NCBI RefSeq assembly: GCF_020271745.1
Contig: NZ_CP084296.1
Location: forward strand, 124,001-188,000
Origin: Providencia alcalifaciens
GTDB lineage: Bacteria; Pseudomonadota; Gammaproteobacteria; Enterobacterales; Enterobacteriaceae
Reading direction: 5' to 3'
DNA: 64,000 bases
This document shows, in pieces, positions 1 to 7,565 of this stretch (its first letter is position 1; each line of letters starts with the position of its first letter). Made by a program: the position numbers and the translations under genes. Below the pieces are notes generated by a model. It worked only from the letters and a program-made list of their open reading frames with translations. It was not told the DNA's origin and searched no databases.

Positions 1-370
1 GAGGATTCAGCCAAGTGACAGCAAATAAAGTCACAATCACTTTCCAGCGCGTCATCATTTTACTTTCTAACTGTAGCACTGCATCATTTGGGGTCATGGC
101 TGTACGAAACGCACCATAGCCATACCACGCTAAGAAAGCGACTCCAGCCCATGTAATTAACGCCATCAATAACTCAGACTGGCTTAATAAGGCACTACCG
201 CCAAATACACCAGCAATGATTAAAATCGTGTCACTTAGTGCACATAATAATGCACTCATCAAATGAAATTGTTTGCGGCTACCTTGTTGCAATACAAACG
301 CATTTTGTGGCCCCAAAGGTAATATCATTGCTGCTCCTAACAGCGCTCCCTGAAAATAAATCGTAAACAT
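1..370 (-). CDS. argO: ArgO arginine exporter, LysE family (3' part beyond window)
   Basis: Inner-membrane exporter of L-arginine (and canavanine) of the LysE family. The visible N-terminal 123 residues begin [20 protein letters not shown] and match E. coli ArgO closely, including the [12 protein letters not shown] segment and the repeated hydrophobic helices; the gene runs off the left edge of the window. The start ATG is complementary to 368-370. It lies downstream of mscS on the same strand, the arrangement known from E. coli, but a hairpin terminator and about 200 bp separate the two, so argO probably has its own promoter in 371-533. In E. coli that promoter is activated by ArgP; I did not verify an ArgP site. 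Identity is secure; only the C-terminal part is unseen. Confidence 0.93.
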   Translation of the reverse strand, partial: MFTIYFQGALLGAAMILPLGPQNAFVLQQGSRKQFHLMSALLCALSDTILIIAGVFGGSALLSQSELLMALITWAGVAFLAWYGYGAFRTAMTPNDAVLQLESKMMTRWKVIVTLFAVTWLNP

Positions 371-533
371 GCAATTTTTCCTAATAATTATTCAGATTAT
401 CTGCACAGAATGATATCCAGAAAAAATTATTAGTGAAAACGATTAACTCTAATGCGCCATAAGCAAGGCTAATCAGAATTGGCGATAAAGAAATGATAAA
501 AAGTAAGGAGGAAGTTAAGGACAAAGTACAAAT

Positions 534-568
534 AAAAATGGCGCAACTTTTTAGGTCACGCCATTTTT
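534..568 (-). terminator. Terminator after mscS
   Basis: A 10-bp inverted repeat (AAAAATGGCG at 534-543, CGCCATTTTT at 559-568) flanks a 15-nt loop and lies 20 bp past the mscS stop. Read on the minus strand it gives a hairpin ending in a U-rich tail. Confidence 0.65.
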
Positions 569-588
569 AAGGATAAATACGTTAATAC

Positions 589-1461
589 TTATTCCGCAGA
601 AATATTTTTTGCGCTGGTATTAACTTGGTGAAGATGAACATCCATTTGTGGGAATGGAATACCAATATTGTGCTTATCAAGAGCACGCTTAAAGTTTTCC
701 ATTAAATCCCAATAAACCGGCCAAGTATCGCCGTTCGTTGTCCAGAAACGTACTAAATAGTTTAATGAAGATGGTGCCATTTCATTTAAACGGATAGTCA
801 CGCCTTTATCATGCAAAATACGCGTGTCAGCAGCAACGATATCACCCAAGACTTTTTTAACCACATCAATATCAGAATTGTAAGCAACACCGACCATGAT
901 ATCTTGACGACGAAGCGGCTCACGAGTCACGTTGATGATGCTGTCACCGATAATTTTACCGTTTGGGATCACCACGATACGGTCATCTGCCGTTCTCAAT
1001 GTGGTTGAGAAAATTTGCACACTTTGTACTGTACCATCAATCGCGCCAATCTTAACAAACTCCCCCGCTTTTAATGGTCTGAATACCACCAGCAGAACGC
1101 CCGCAGCAAAGTTACCTAATGAGTTTTGTAATGCCAAACCCACCGCTAAACCGGCGGCACCCATTACCGCGATAACCGAGGCCGTTTGTACGCCAATTTT
1201 GCCCAGCACAGCAATTAAGGTAAATGCTACAATGGTATAGCGAGCAATAGCAGATAAGAATTCGCTAACAGTGGCATCGATCCCTCTCAATGTCATCACG
1301 CGATTCAAACCACGGCTAACCCATTTAGCAATCATCAACCCCACAATTAAAATAACAAGTGCGGAAACGATATTGACGACATACTGGACTAGCAGATCCT
1401 GATTTGCCACAAACCAATTTGTTGCATCATTCAATGCGCCTGTAACATCATCAGTATTCAT
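589..1461 (-). CDS. mscS: Small-conductance mechanosensitive channel MscS
   Basis: Inner-membrane channel, heptameric in E. coli, that opens under membrane tension and releases solutes during hypo-osmotic shock. The 290-residue product is about the size of E. coli MscS (286) and aligns throughout: hydrophobic TM1 near residues 25-45, TM2 near 60-80, and the pore-lining TM3 with [17 protein letters not shown]. The beta domain contains [21 protein letters not shown] chose the ATG at 1461 because it has AAGGA seven bases upstream; seven further in-frame codons upstream begin with a non-ATG codon and lack a ribosome site. It is probably monocistronic, with a terminator just downstream and argO beyond. 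Confidence 0.95.
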   Translation of the reverse strand: MNTDDVTGALNDATNWFVANQDLLVQYVVNIVSALVILIVGLMIAKWVSRGLNRVMTLRGIDATVSEFLSAIARYTIVAFTLIAVLGKIGVQTASVIAVMGAAGLAVGLALQNSLGNFAAGVLLVVFRPLKAGEFVKIGAIDGTVQSVQIFSTTLRTADDRIVVIPNGKIIGDSIINVTREPLRRQDIMVGVAYNSDIDVVKKVLGDIVAADTRILHDKGVTIRLNEMAPSSLNYLVRFWTTNGDTWPVYWDLMENFKRALDKHNIGIPFPQMDVHLHQVNTSAKNISAE

Positions 1462-1613
1462 ATGTATATCCTTTTCGATCAAATTTAGACTAGGAAAACT
1501 CGCTTAATTCAATTAGTAACCTTAGAAACCATGAGTAAATAATTGAATAATACGCTTAAAATAATAGCTATAAATTATCAAAATATAAAATTAATCGATA
1601 AATAAAATGTTAT

Positions 1614-1979
1614 TTATCGATTTTCGATAACAAACTCACGGTAATCATCCAACATATCGAAAAAGTCATTTACGCCACAAAAGGCAATACTTTCATTATC
1701 ATAGTAACTCATGCCTTCTTCTAATCCATCCGTCTCAAAAGCTAACTGGTTCGCACGGATCATCACTTCCTCATCATCGAGAATAAGTGTGTATTCGTGA
1801 CCAATAAATTCCCATTGCTTTTCACTACCTTTAATCAGTTCATAATTTTCTGCGATGGTGTCCAGTAAACTGAGGTCATTTTTGATTTCTTCATTTAGCC
1901 AATAGCCGATAGCTTCATGATCCATTGAAAATTTAGCGGTAATACTTCCTGTAATATCCTTTAAGAATTGGTAGTCCAT
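1614..1979 (-). CDS. yacL: YacL (UPF0231 family), function unknown
   Basis: Cytoplasmic acidic protein of 121 residues, equal in size to E. coli YacL, with conserved MDYQFLKDITG at the N-terminus, GHEYTLILDDEEVMIRANQL in the middle and EEGMSYYDNES near the end. No catalytic motif is visible and the family has no established function. The start is the ATG at 1979, preceded by GAGG; a TTG two codons upstream also reads through but has poorer spacing. As in E. coli it follows acnB on the same strand, but a strong hairpin terminator lies between them, so it may depend on read-through or on its own promoter in 1980-2066. Confidence 0.85.
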   Translation of the reverse strand: MDYQFLKDITGSITAKFSMDHEAIGYWLNEEIKNDLSLLDTIAENYELIKGSEKQWEFIGHEYTLILDDEEVMIRANQLAFETDGLEEGMSYYDNESIAFCGVNDFFDMLDDYREFVIENR

Positions 1980-2066
1980 ATGCAATACCTCACACTTTGC
2001 GTCTTTGAATTAAGTATAACGCGAGATGATGAATATGAGTGAGAGGTTTCATAGATACTGAAAAGC

Positions 2067-2092
2067 AAAAGGCTCCACCATGGGAGCCTTTT
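2067..2092 (-). terminator. acnB terminator
   Basis: Perfect inverted repeat AAAAGGCTCC / GGGAGCCTTTT with a short loop, 20 bp past the acnB stop. The minus-strand transcript ends in UUUU, so this looks like a Rho-independent terminator of acnB; the A-run on the other side makes it potentially bidirectional. Confidence 0.8.
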
Positions 2093-2112
2093 AGACATAA
2101 ATAACCGATAAC

Positions 2113-4710
2113 TTACACAGCCGTTTGGAAAATCACACCATCAGCTTTTTCAGTGTACTGATCCAGTCGGTCAAAGTTCAGATAGCGATATGTATCTTCC
2201 GCAGTCTCGTCAACTTTATTCATAAACTGTTGGTACTCATCTGGCGTTGGTAAACGACCTAACAGAGAAGCCACTGCGGCTAACTCTGCGGATGCCAGAT
2301 ACACATTCGCCCCTGTACCTAAACGGTTCGGGAAGTTACGAGTCGATGTCGATACAACTGTCGCCCCATCAGCCACGCGTGCTTGGTTACCCATACACAG
2401 TGAACAGCCAGGGACTTCAATACGCGCTCCGCTCTTACCAAATACGCTGTAATAACCTTCTTCAGTTAATTGCGCGGCATCCATCTTCGTTGGTGGCGCA
2501 ACCCACAGGCGAGTTGGTAATTGACCTTTATGAGAATCCAGCAGTTTACCTGCCGCACGGAAGTGACCAATGTTAGTCATGCAAGAACCAATGAATACTT
2601 CATCGATTTTTTCATTCTGAACATCAGACAGTAAACGTGCATCATCTGGGTCATTTGGCGCACACAGAATTGGCTCTTTGATCTCATTAAGATCAATTTC
2701 AATCACTGCGGCATATTCTGCATCAGCGTCGCCTTCGAGTAACTCAGGGTTTGCTAACCAGTTTTCCATACCTTTGATACGACGCTCAATGGTACGACGG
2801 TCACCGTAACCTTCTGCAATCATCCATTTCAAAAGAACGATGTTAGATTGCAGATATTCGATGATTGGCGCTTTATCCAGTTTGATAGTACAACCCGCTG
2901 CGGAACGTTCAGCCGACGCATCTGCTAATTCAAATGCTTGCTCAACTTTCAGCTCAGGAAGGCCTTCAATTTCCAGAATACGACCAGAGAAAATGTTTTT
3001 CTTACCTTTTTTCTCAACAGTCAGTAAGCCATCTTTAATCGCATACAGTGGAATAGCATGAACGAGGTCACGTAATGTGATACCCGGCTGCATTTGCCCT
3101 TTGAAGCGAACTAATACGGACTCTGGCATATCCAGAGGCATAACACCGGTTGCAGCGGCAAAAGCCACTAAACCAGAACCAGCTGGGAATGAGATACCAA
3201 TTGGGAAACGGGTATGCGAGTCACCACCAGTACCAACAGTATCTGGCAATAGCATACGGTTTAACCAAGAGTGAATAATACCGTCGCCCGGACGCAGAGA
3301 AACCCCACCGCGATTCATAATAAAATCAGGCAGCGTATGGTGCGTGGTAACATCGACAGGTTTTGGATAAGCCGCCGTGTGACAGAATGACTGCATGACT
3401 AAATCTGCAGAGAATCCTAAACACGCTAAGTCTTTCAGCTCATCACGCGTCATTGGGCCTGTGGTATCTTGAGAACCGACAGACGTCATCTTAGGTTCAC
3501 AGTATTCACCAGGACGAATACCTTGACGACCGCATGCACGACCGACCATTTTTTGTGCTAATGAGTAACCACGATTGCTTTGTGCAACAGGTTTCGCAAG
3601 ACGGAACATATCCGTTGCACCTAAACCTAATGCTTCACGTGCTTTTGTGGTTAAGCCACGACCGATGATCAGTGGAATACGACCACCAGCACGAACTTCG
3701 TCGATTAACACATCCGTTTTTAATTCGAATGTTTCTAACAATTCGTTAGTTTCGTGGTTACGAACTTCACCTTTATATGGATAGATATCAATTACATCGC
3801 CCATATTCAGCTTAGATACATCCACTTCAATTGGCAGTGCACCCGCATCTTCCATTGTGTTAAAGAAGATAGGTGCAATTTTACCGCCCAGTACCACACC
3901 GCCGCCGCGTTTGTTAGGCACGAATGGAATATCGTCACCCATAAACCATAGAACGGAGTTCGTTGCTGATTTACGAGAAGAACCCGTACCGACAACGTCA
4001 CCCACATAAGCCAGCGGGAAGCCTTTTTTGTTCAGTTCTTCGATTTGTTTAATTGGACCTACGCTACCCGCTTCATCAGGAACGATGCCATCACGTGCGT
4101 TTTTCAGCATCGCTAAAGCATGCAGAGGGATATCTGGGCGCGACCATGCATCTGGTGCAGGAGATAAATCATCAGTGTTTGTTTCGCCAGTCACTTTAAA
4201 TACAGTCACTGTCATTTTTTCGGCTAATTCAGGACGCTGGTTGAACCAATCTGCATTTGCCCATGATTCAATCACTTGCTTAGCATGTGCATTTCCCGCT
4301 TTCGCTTTTTCTTCGACATCGTAGAAGTTATCGAACATCAATAGTGTATGGGAAAGTGCTTTCGCTGCGATGGCTGCCAATTTGGCATCATCTAGAGCTT
4401 CGATTAGCGCGTGAATATTGTATCCGCCCTGCATAGTACCAAGCAGTTCGATGGCTTTTTCAGGGGAGATAAGAGGGGAGGATGTTTCGCCTTTTGCTAT
4501 CGCGGCTAAAAATCCAGCTTTAACGTACGCTGCTTCATCAACGCCCGGTGGAACTCGGTTGGTCAGCAGGTCTAACAAGAAATCTTCTTCACCTTTGGGT
4601 GGGTTTTTCAGTAACTCTACTAGTGCAGCTACTTGTGACGCATCTAATGGCTTAGGGACAATCCCTTGAGCGGCACGCTCGGCTACGTGCTTACGGTATT
4701 CTTCTAGCAC
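2113..4710 (-). CDS. acnB: Bifunctional aconitate hydratase 2 / 2-methylisocitrate dehydratase
   Basis: Cytoplasmic [4Fe-4S] TCA-cycle enzyme that interconverts citrate and isocitrate via cis-aconitate, and also hydrates 2-methylaconitate. The product is 865 residues, the same length as E. coli AcnB, with the family's permuted order: N-terminal HEAT-like region, swivel domain, then the catalytic core. Cluster-ligand cysteines are visible in IGSCMTN (about residue 710) and GCSLCMGNQ (about 770). AcnB-type apo-enzymes bind iron-response mRNAs in E. coli, which this protein probably also does. The start ATG has GAGG-type sequence (CGAGGAGAACG) before it. A terminator follows, then yacL. Confidence 0.97.
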   Translation of the reverse strand: MLEEYRKHVAERAAQGIVPKPLDASQVAALVELLKNPPKGEEDFLLDLLTNRVPPGVDEAAYVKAGFLAAIAKGETSSPLISPEKAIELLGTMQGGYNIHALIEALDDAKLAAIAAKALSHTLLMFDNFYDVEEKAKAGNAHAKQVIESWANADWFNQRPELAEKMTVTVFKVTGETNTDDLSPAPDAWSRPDIPLHALAMLKNARDGIVPDEAGSVGPIKQIEELNKKGFPLAYVGDVVGTGSSRKSATNSVLWFMGDDIPFVPNKRGGGVVLGGKIAPIFFNTMEDAGALPIEVDVSKLNMGDVIDIYPYKGEVRNHETNELLETFELKTDVLIDEVRAGGRIPLIIGRGLTTKAREALGLGATDMFRLAKPVAQSNRGYSLAQKMVGRACGRQGIRPGEYCEPKMTSVGSQDTTGPMTRDELKDLACLGFSADLVMQSFCHTAAYPKPVDVTTHHTLPDFIMNRGGVSLRPGDGIIHSWLNRMLLPDTVGTGGDSHTRFPIGISFPAGSGLVAFAAATGVMPLDMPESVLVRFKGQMQPGITLRDLVHAIPLYAIKDGLLTVEKKGKKNIFSGRILEIEGLPELKVEQAFELADASAERSAAGCTIKLDKAPIIEYLQSNIVLLKWMIAEGYGDRRTIERRIKGMENWLANPELLEGDADAEYAAVIEIDLNEIKEPILCAPNDPDDARLLSDVQNEKIDEVFIGSCMTNIGHFRAAGKLLDSHKGQLPTRLWVAPPTKMDAAQLTEEGYYSVFGKSGARIEVPGCSLCMGNQARVADGATVVSTSTRNFPNRLGTGANVYLASAELAAVASLLGRLPTPDEYQQFMNKVDETAEDTYRYLNFDRLDQYTEKADGVIFQTAV

Positions 4711-5193
4711 GACGTTCTCCTCGCTTCTTTGTTATTTATATACCCGGCTGTCTGCACCATCCTGAAAAAATCATCATCCGGTGCCAGGTCAGAGGAATTT
4801 GCTCACATAATCTCAATGGCGATAAAATTATGTCCAGCTTCGGGCAATCAGCATAGCAGAATTTAAACGTAATGTTAATTCATTCACAAGAAAGTAACAT
4901 TCTTCTGCTAACTTAACCCATTAACAAACTTTATAGGGCAATTTTTAAGCTTGAAACATCATAATCCATTATAAACATCCATTAAGACCCTACTTTTTAT
5001 AATCCATTTCATGACTGAAAGCACCCTAATTAGTGCCTTTTTTCATCCCTTATCACAAATTATATTTAATAACCCATTTTTACTTATCTGACTAATTGAT
5101 AAGGCAAATCATTGCGATTGGTTTAAAATTTTTTAACGGATTTTATGGGGTTTATTAGTCTTTTTAGTTCAACCAGATTACTGAGAGGAAGCA
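4711..5193. other. acnB upstream region without genes
   Basis: About 480 bp without a supportable gene. It must hold the acnB promoter (reading left), although I could not fix -35/-10 boxes with confidence. A weak stem GCAC/GTGC followed by CTTTTTT near 5024-5043 could act as a plus-strand terminator. The right half is strongly AT-rich and grades into the accessory pocket. Confidence 0.5.
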
Positions 5194-5224
5194 ATAAAAA
5201 AGAGCCTATAAAAATCTAGACTCT
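5194..5224 (-). terminator. Terminator closing the immunity-gene array
   Basis: GAGCCTA (5202-5208) pairs with TAGACTC (5217-5223) through one G-U pair; on the minus strand the hairpin is followed directly by UUUUUUAUU. It sits about 75 bp past the last small gene of the pocket. Confidence 0.7.
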
Positions 5225-5296
5225 TCAATTGAAACTTAAATTATTTCAAATAATTGATTGATAAGTGAAAACTTTCTAAATGAGAATAATGCAATA

Positions 5297-5536
5297 CTAG
5301 CCTTCATTTTTAAGCGTATCACGAGCTTCAACTAAAATAGATATCAAGTCATCTAATGGCATCTTTGCAATAAAATTATTTGGTAAATCAGAACAAAATA
5401 ATTCAACTTCTAAATTTTCCGTTCCTTTATCTTGATTTATTTCAGCGATCCTTTGCCATCCTAATTGTACTTCTAATGTCAAATTTCCATATTCCATAGA
5501 ACTTGAAAAAAATAATTCTAAGTTTTTTTCTTTCAT
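5297..5536 (-). CDS. Small acidic protein, possible orphan immunity protein (paralogue of next gene)
   Basis: Unrecognised protein of 79 residues without signal peptide, membrane helix or cysteine pair pattern. Its predicted layout is beta strands (LTLEVQLGWQRIAEI, LEVELFCSD) followed by one C-terminal helix (PLDDLISILVEARDTL). The neighbouring gene at 5609-5833 has the same size and layout, including L-x-L-x-x-x-x-x-W/I-x-x-I strands and an F/DLxxLIxxAxDxL helix, so the two look like diverged duplicates. Small acidic alpha/beta proteins stacked behind toxin tails are typical of immunity genes of polymorphic toxins (CDI, Rhs). That role is inference from context. The start overlaps a short 18-codon reading frame in ATGA fashion; no strong ribosome site is seen. 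Confidence 0.55.
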   Translation of the reverse strand: MKEKNLELFFSSSMEYGNLTLEVQLGWQRIAEINQDKGTENLEVELFCSDLPNNFIAKMPLDDLISILVEARDTLKNEG

Positions 5537-5608
5537 TTTTCTTTAGCGCTAATAGTGTATTGGGCATCTATCAATACAAGTGAGGGAGGTTAACTTAATT
5601 ATGTAAAA

Positions 5609-5833
5609 TTAAATTAATGGCTCTAACAGTAAAAGATGATCTTTAGCCTTTTCTATCAATGATAGAAACTCATTATACTTAAACTTTAAAATTTTTGAGT
5701 CTGGATAAATAATGATATTTACCTCTTTCTTATCTTCAGAAAGTGATATCTCTCCCCATTGAATATTATTCAAGGAGAGTTCCGCATATAAGTCATCTCG
5801 ATTCAAAGAACTGCCAACACTATATTCTAACAT
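5609..5833 (-). CDS. Small protein, possible orphan immunity protein
   Basis: Unrecognised protein of 74 residues, MLEYSVGSSLNRDDLYAELS at the start. It has the same beta-beta-helix layout as its downstream neighbour (5297-5536), with LYAELSLNNIQWGEISL and VNIIIYPDS strands and the helix EFLSLIEKAKDHLLLL. The start ATG has a strong GGAGG seven bases upstream. It begins 29 bp after a reading-frame remnant (5863-5988) that I interpret as the last residues of a lost toxin, the usual toxin-then-immunity order. There is no parental cdiA/rhs gene in the window. Function is inferred only from size, composition and neighbours. Confidence 0.6.
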   Translation of the reverse strand: MLEYSVGSSLNRDDLYAELSLNNIQWGEISLSEDKKEVNIIIYPDSKILKFKYNEFLSLIEKAKDHLLLLEPLI

Positions 5834-5862
5834 GAATATCCTCCATCAATTAATTTCCAATT

Positions 5863-5988
5863 TCATGGTTCTCTAAAACCAATAAATTTCTTACCATCTC
5901 TATTAAACCTTAATGCCTGACCACTGTATGAAGACAATTGGGAAGCAATGACTAAACAGTCCATTGTTGCCTCTTTAGTAATATACAA
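5863..5988 (-). pseudogene. Remnant of a toxin C-terminus (first module)
   Basis: A 41-codon open stretch between a TGA and its own stop, ending in SSYSGQALRFNRDGKKFIGF followed by REP. It has no ribosome site and no full-length domain. The compact, basic, glycine-rich tail that stops 29 bp before a well-translated small gene looks like the 3' end of a polymorphic-toxin C-terminal domain whose 5' part has been deleted. Toxin identity is inference; the specific toxin class is not recognised. Confidence 0.4.
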
Positions 5989-6105
5989 TCAGATGATATT
6001 GCGTAATTTTCTTATAAAGAACTATGAATCACAGATAAATACCCCTATAAATACACAAAACTATTTACAGGAGTGAGATGTTCAAAACCAACTGAGGCAG
6101 AAAAT

Positions 6106-6465
6106 TTAGGATCCCACATATTTTTCAAACTCATCTTTCCACAAAATAGCCAGCATCTCATAAAAATACATGTTCAAATCATCATCTTCTCCCTCAGAAT
6201 TTTCAGGCCAGTGTACTTCAAGGTAGTTAACAATTTCTTGGCTATTAGCATTCCAATATGAAATATTTTTACCTAAAGGATCATCAGGAGAACAAAATTT
6301 AATTATTTGATCATCTAATAACTTTTTTATCACATAGAAAAAGATATTTTTATGTTCATAAAAAGATTTATTTGGATTCCAACCAACTATGGAACCAAAT
6401 AACCCTGATAGCCATAGCCCTTTTGCATCATCAATAATTTCATCAAAATGTAAAATTTTTTCCAT
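6106..6465 (-). CDS. DUF596-like small acidic protein, possible immunity protein
   Basis: A 119-residue, strongly acidic soluble protein starting MEKILHFDEIIDDAKGLWLS. The helical N-terminal part, the KNIFFYVIKKLLDDQIIKF segment, the acidic ENSEGEDDD stretch and the aromatic YFYEMLAILWKDE tail recall DUF596 proteins, which are often found as toxin-linked small genes. I place it there from memory of the pattern, not from a search. The ATG directly follows the TAA of an upstream 52-codon frame (TAAATG), so the two were probably translationally coupled. AT-rich base composition differs from the core genes on either side, in line with acquired DNA. Confidence 0.55.
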   Translation of the reverse strand: MEKILHFDEIIDDAKGLWLSGLFGSIVGWNPNKSFYEHKNIFFYVIKKLLDDQIIKFCSPDDPLGKNISYWNANSQEIVNYLEVHWPENSEGEDDDLNMYFYEMLAILWKDEFEKYVGS

Positions 6466-6624
6466 TTATAGGCTCACTTTAAAAATTTTATTGATCACTT
6501 TCTTGTTAAACCAAGCTAAACCTTCTTGAACATCAGGTACATAAATTAAAATTGCAAAGAGTTTTAGTAAAATGATAGCTAGTCTATTTATATGGGGTGT
6601 TCCGATTCTTTTTACCTTAATACG
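6466..6624 (-). pseudogene. Truncated reading frame with hydrophobic segment, coupled to the DUF596-like gene
   Basis: 52 codons open from a stop at 6625-6627 down to a TAA that abuts the next ATG. The frame has no start codon near a ribosome site. It encodes a basic N-part, a hydrophobic run (LAIILLKLFAILIYVP) and an amphipathic basic tail (FNKKVINKIFKVSL). Position immediately ahead of a small acidic gene suggests the tail of a deleted toxin or membrane effector; this is inference and nothing specific is recognised. Confidence 0.35.
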
Positions 6625-6730
6625 TTATAAGGTGAGGTCAAGAATGTTATTGATTCAACGTGTGATTGACAGCAGTAAATTATGGTTATTCCGTACTATT
6701 TATTTGATTGAAACACATAATATCGTTAAA

Positions 6731-6766
6731 TTTAACCAGCTTATCAACCATGATAAGCTGGTTAAA
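6731..6766. terminator. Perfect 16-bp hairpin
   Basis: TTTAACCAGCTTATCA (6731-6746), a 4-nt loop, then TGATAAGCTGGTTAAA (6751-6766). It starts 25 bp beyond the stop of the DUF3969-like frame and separates two modules of the pocket. It lacks a long U-tract in either direction, so it is a plausible but atypical terminator or an RNA-processing stem. Confidence 0.5.
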
Positions 6767-6790
6767 GTGAGCATTAATTCAGTTATAAAT

Positions 6791-7135
6791 TCAATCTTCT
6801 ACAATTTTAATTTCTCTATCAATCAATCTACCAAAGCTCTTACCATGTGAAATTACTGATAGAGTTTTATCTAATAGATCTTTTATCTGATCTTGAAGAT
6901 CTTCTGGATATAGACTAGCCACATCATCCAACTCACAGCCAAGGTTTACTATATCTATTAACTTCTCCTCAGAACCAATTTTCTCCAGCAGTTTGCTTAA
7001 ATAAGGTTTGAAAATATATCCTTCTGCTTCATCAATTGATATCAGGTTTTTATCTAATGCGGTTAATACACCTAAAGCTAAAAAACTTATAAATTTGCTT
7101 GCATGTTCATCAGCAAGACTGTAACTGAGTTTTAT
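6791..7135 (-). pseudogene. DUF3969-like immunity gene lacking a normal start codon
   Basis: A 114-codon frame whose product (KLSYSLADEHASKFISFLAL, then LISIDEAEGYIFKPY, EKLIDIVNLGCELDDVASL) looks like a complete DUF3969-type helical protein, a family I associate with toxin-linked immunity genes. Where the initiator should be there is ATA (7133-7135) and a stop two codons further up; no in-frame ATG, GTG or TTG lies in the first 60 codons. Either an ATG has decayed to ATA, or a rare AUA start is used. The frame overlaps the stop of the upstream toxin tail by four bases, the classic toxin/immunity junction. The body of the frame is free of stops, so decay would be recent. Confidence 0.6.
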
Positions 7136-7337
7136 AAAATATTACTCCAACCAGCTTTTACTTTTACATTAATTACTCTACCACTTTGACTTTTAAAATA
7201 ATGAATTGATACTTTATTTCCAGCTAAATCATATCCATTTTTATAAAATTGATGCCATTTCTAGACTATATTCACCTAAAATATTTACGTAACCGCTTAT
7301 TATTCACAATATTTCTTATCGTTCCATTTTGAGTTTT
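7132..7337 (-). pseudogene. Frameshifted toxin C-terminal remnant upstream of the DUF3969-like frame
   Basis: Two pieces in different frames. Upstream (7272-7337) reads KTQNGTIRNIVNNKRLRKYF before a stop; downstream (7132-7260) reads WHQFYKNGYDLAGNKVSIHY then FKSQSGRVINVKVKAGWSN and stops inside the next frame. Together they resemble the last 60-70 residues of a polymorphic-toxin C-terminal domain (a GTIRxIVNN helix, then a beta-rich tail ending VKxGWSN), with a short deletion and frameshift between. The exact toxin family is not recognised. No start codon and no parent gene remain. Confidence 0.55.
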
Positions 7338-7501
7338 TCTAAACCCTATAGAGTATAATTAACATCCTTGTTGTTATTTAAAAACAGCAAAGAAATTAAA
7401 TTTAAAATTTTTTATAGTCAACTAAGTGTAAATATCAAAATTATAGCAATTATAATATTTATATAATTAAGAAAATAAGTTAATGTATTTATTCATTAAA
7501 A

Positions 7502-7535
7502 TAAAAAAGACCAAAACATTTCTGCTTTGGTCTTC
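7502..7535 (-). terminator. lpd terminator (end of the PDH operon)
   Basis: AGACCAAA (7508-7515) pairs with TTTGGTCT (7526-7533); on the minus strand the stem is followed by a run of six U. It lies about 30 bp beyond the lpd stop. Confidence 0.85.
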
Positions 7536-7565
7536 AATTCACTTATTTCTTGCTAAAAAGGAAAA

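Noticed and set aside
5020-5043. Terminator-like GCAC/GTGC stem with T-run upstream of acnB
   Set aside because: Only four base pairs and no gene that it would terminate; noted inside the spacer entry instead.
5537-5593. 18-codon frame ending LVLIDAQYTISAKEK that overlaps the start of 5297-5536 as ATGA
   Set aside because: Could be a fourth toxin tail, but it is too short and too featureless to support.
6572-6850. 92-codon plus-strand frame across the accessory pocket
   Set aside because: It crosses the 16-bp hairpin and overlaps two better-supported minus-strand frames, has no ribosome site, and its product is low-complexity Ile/Asn/Ser.
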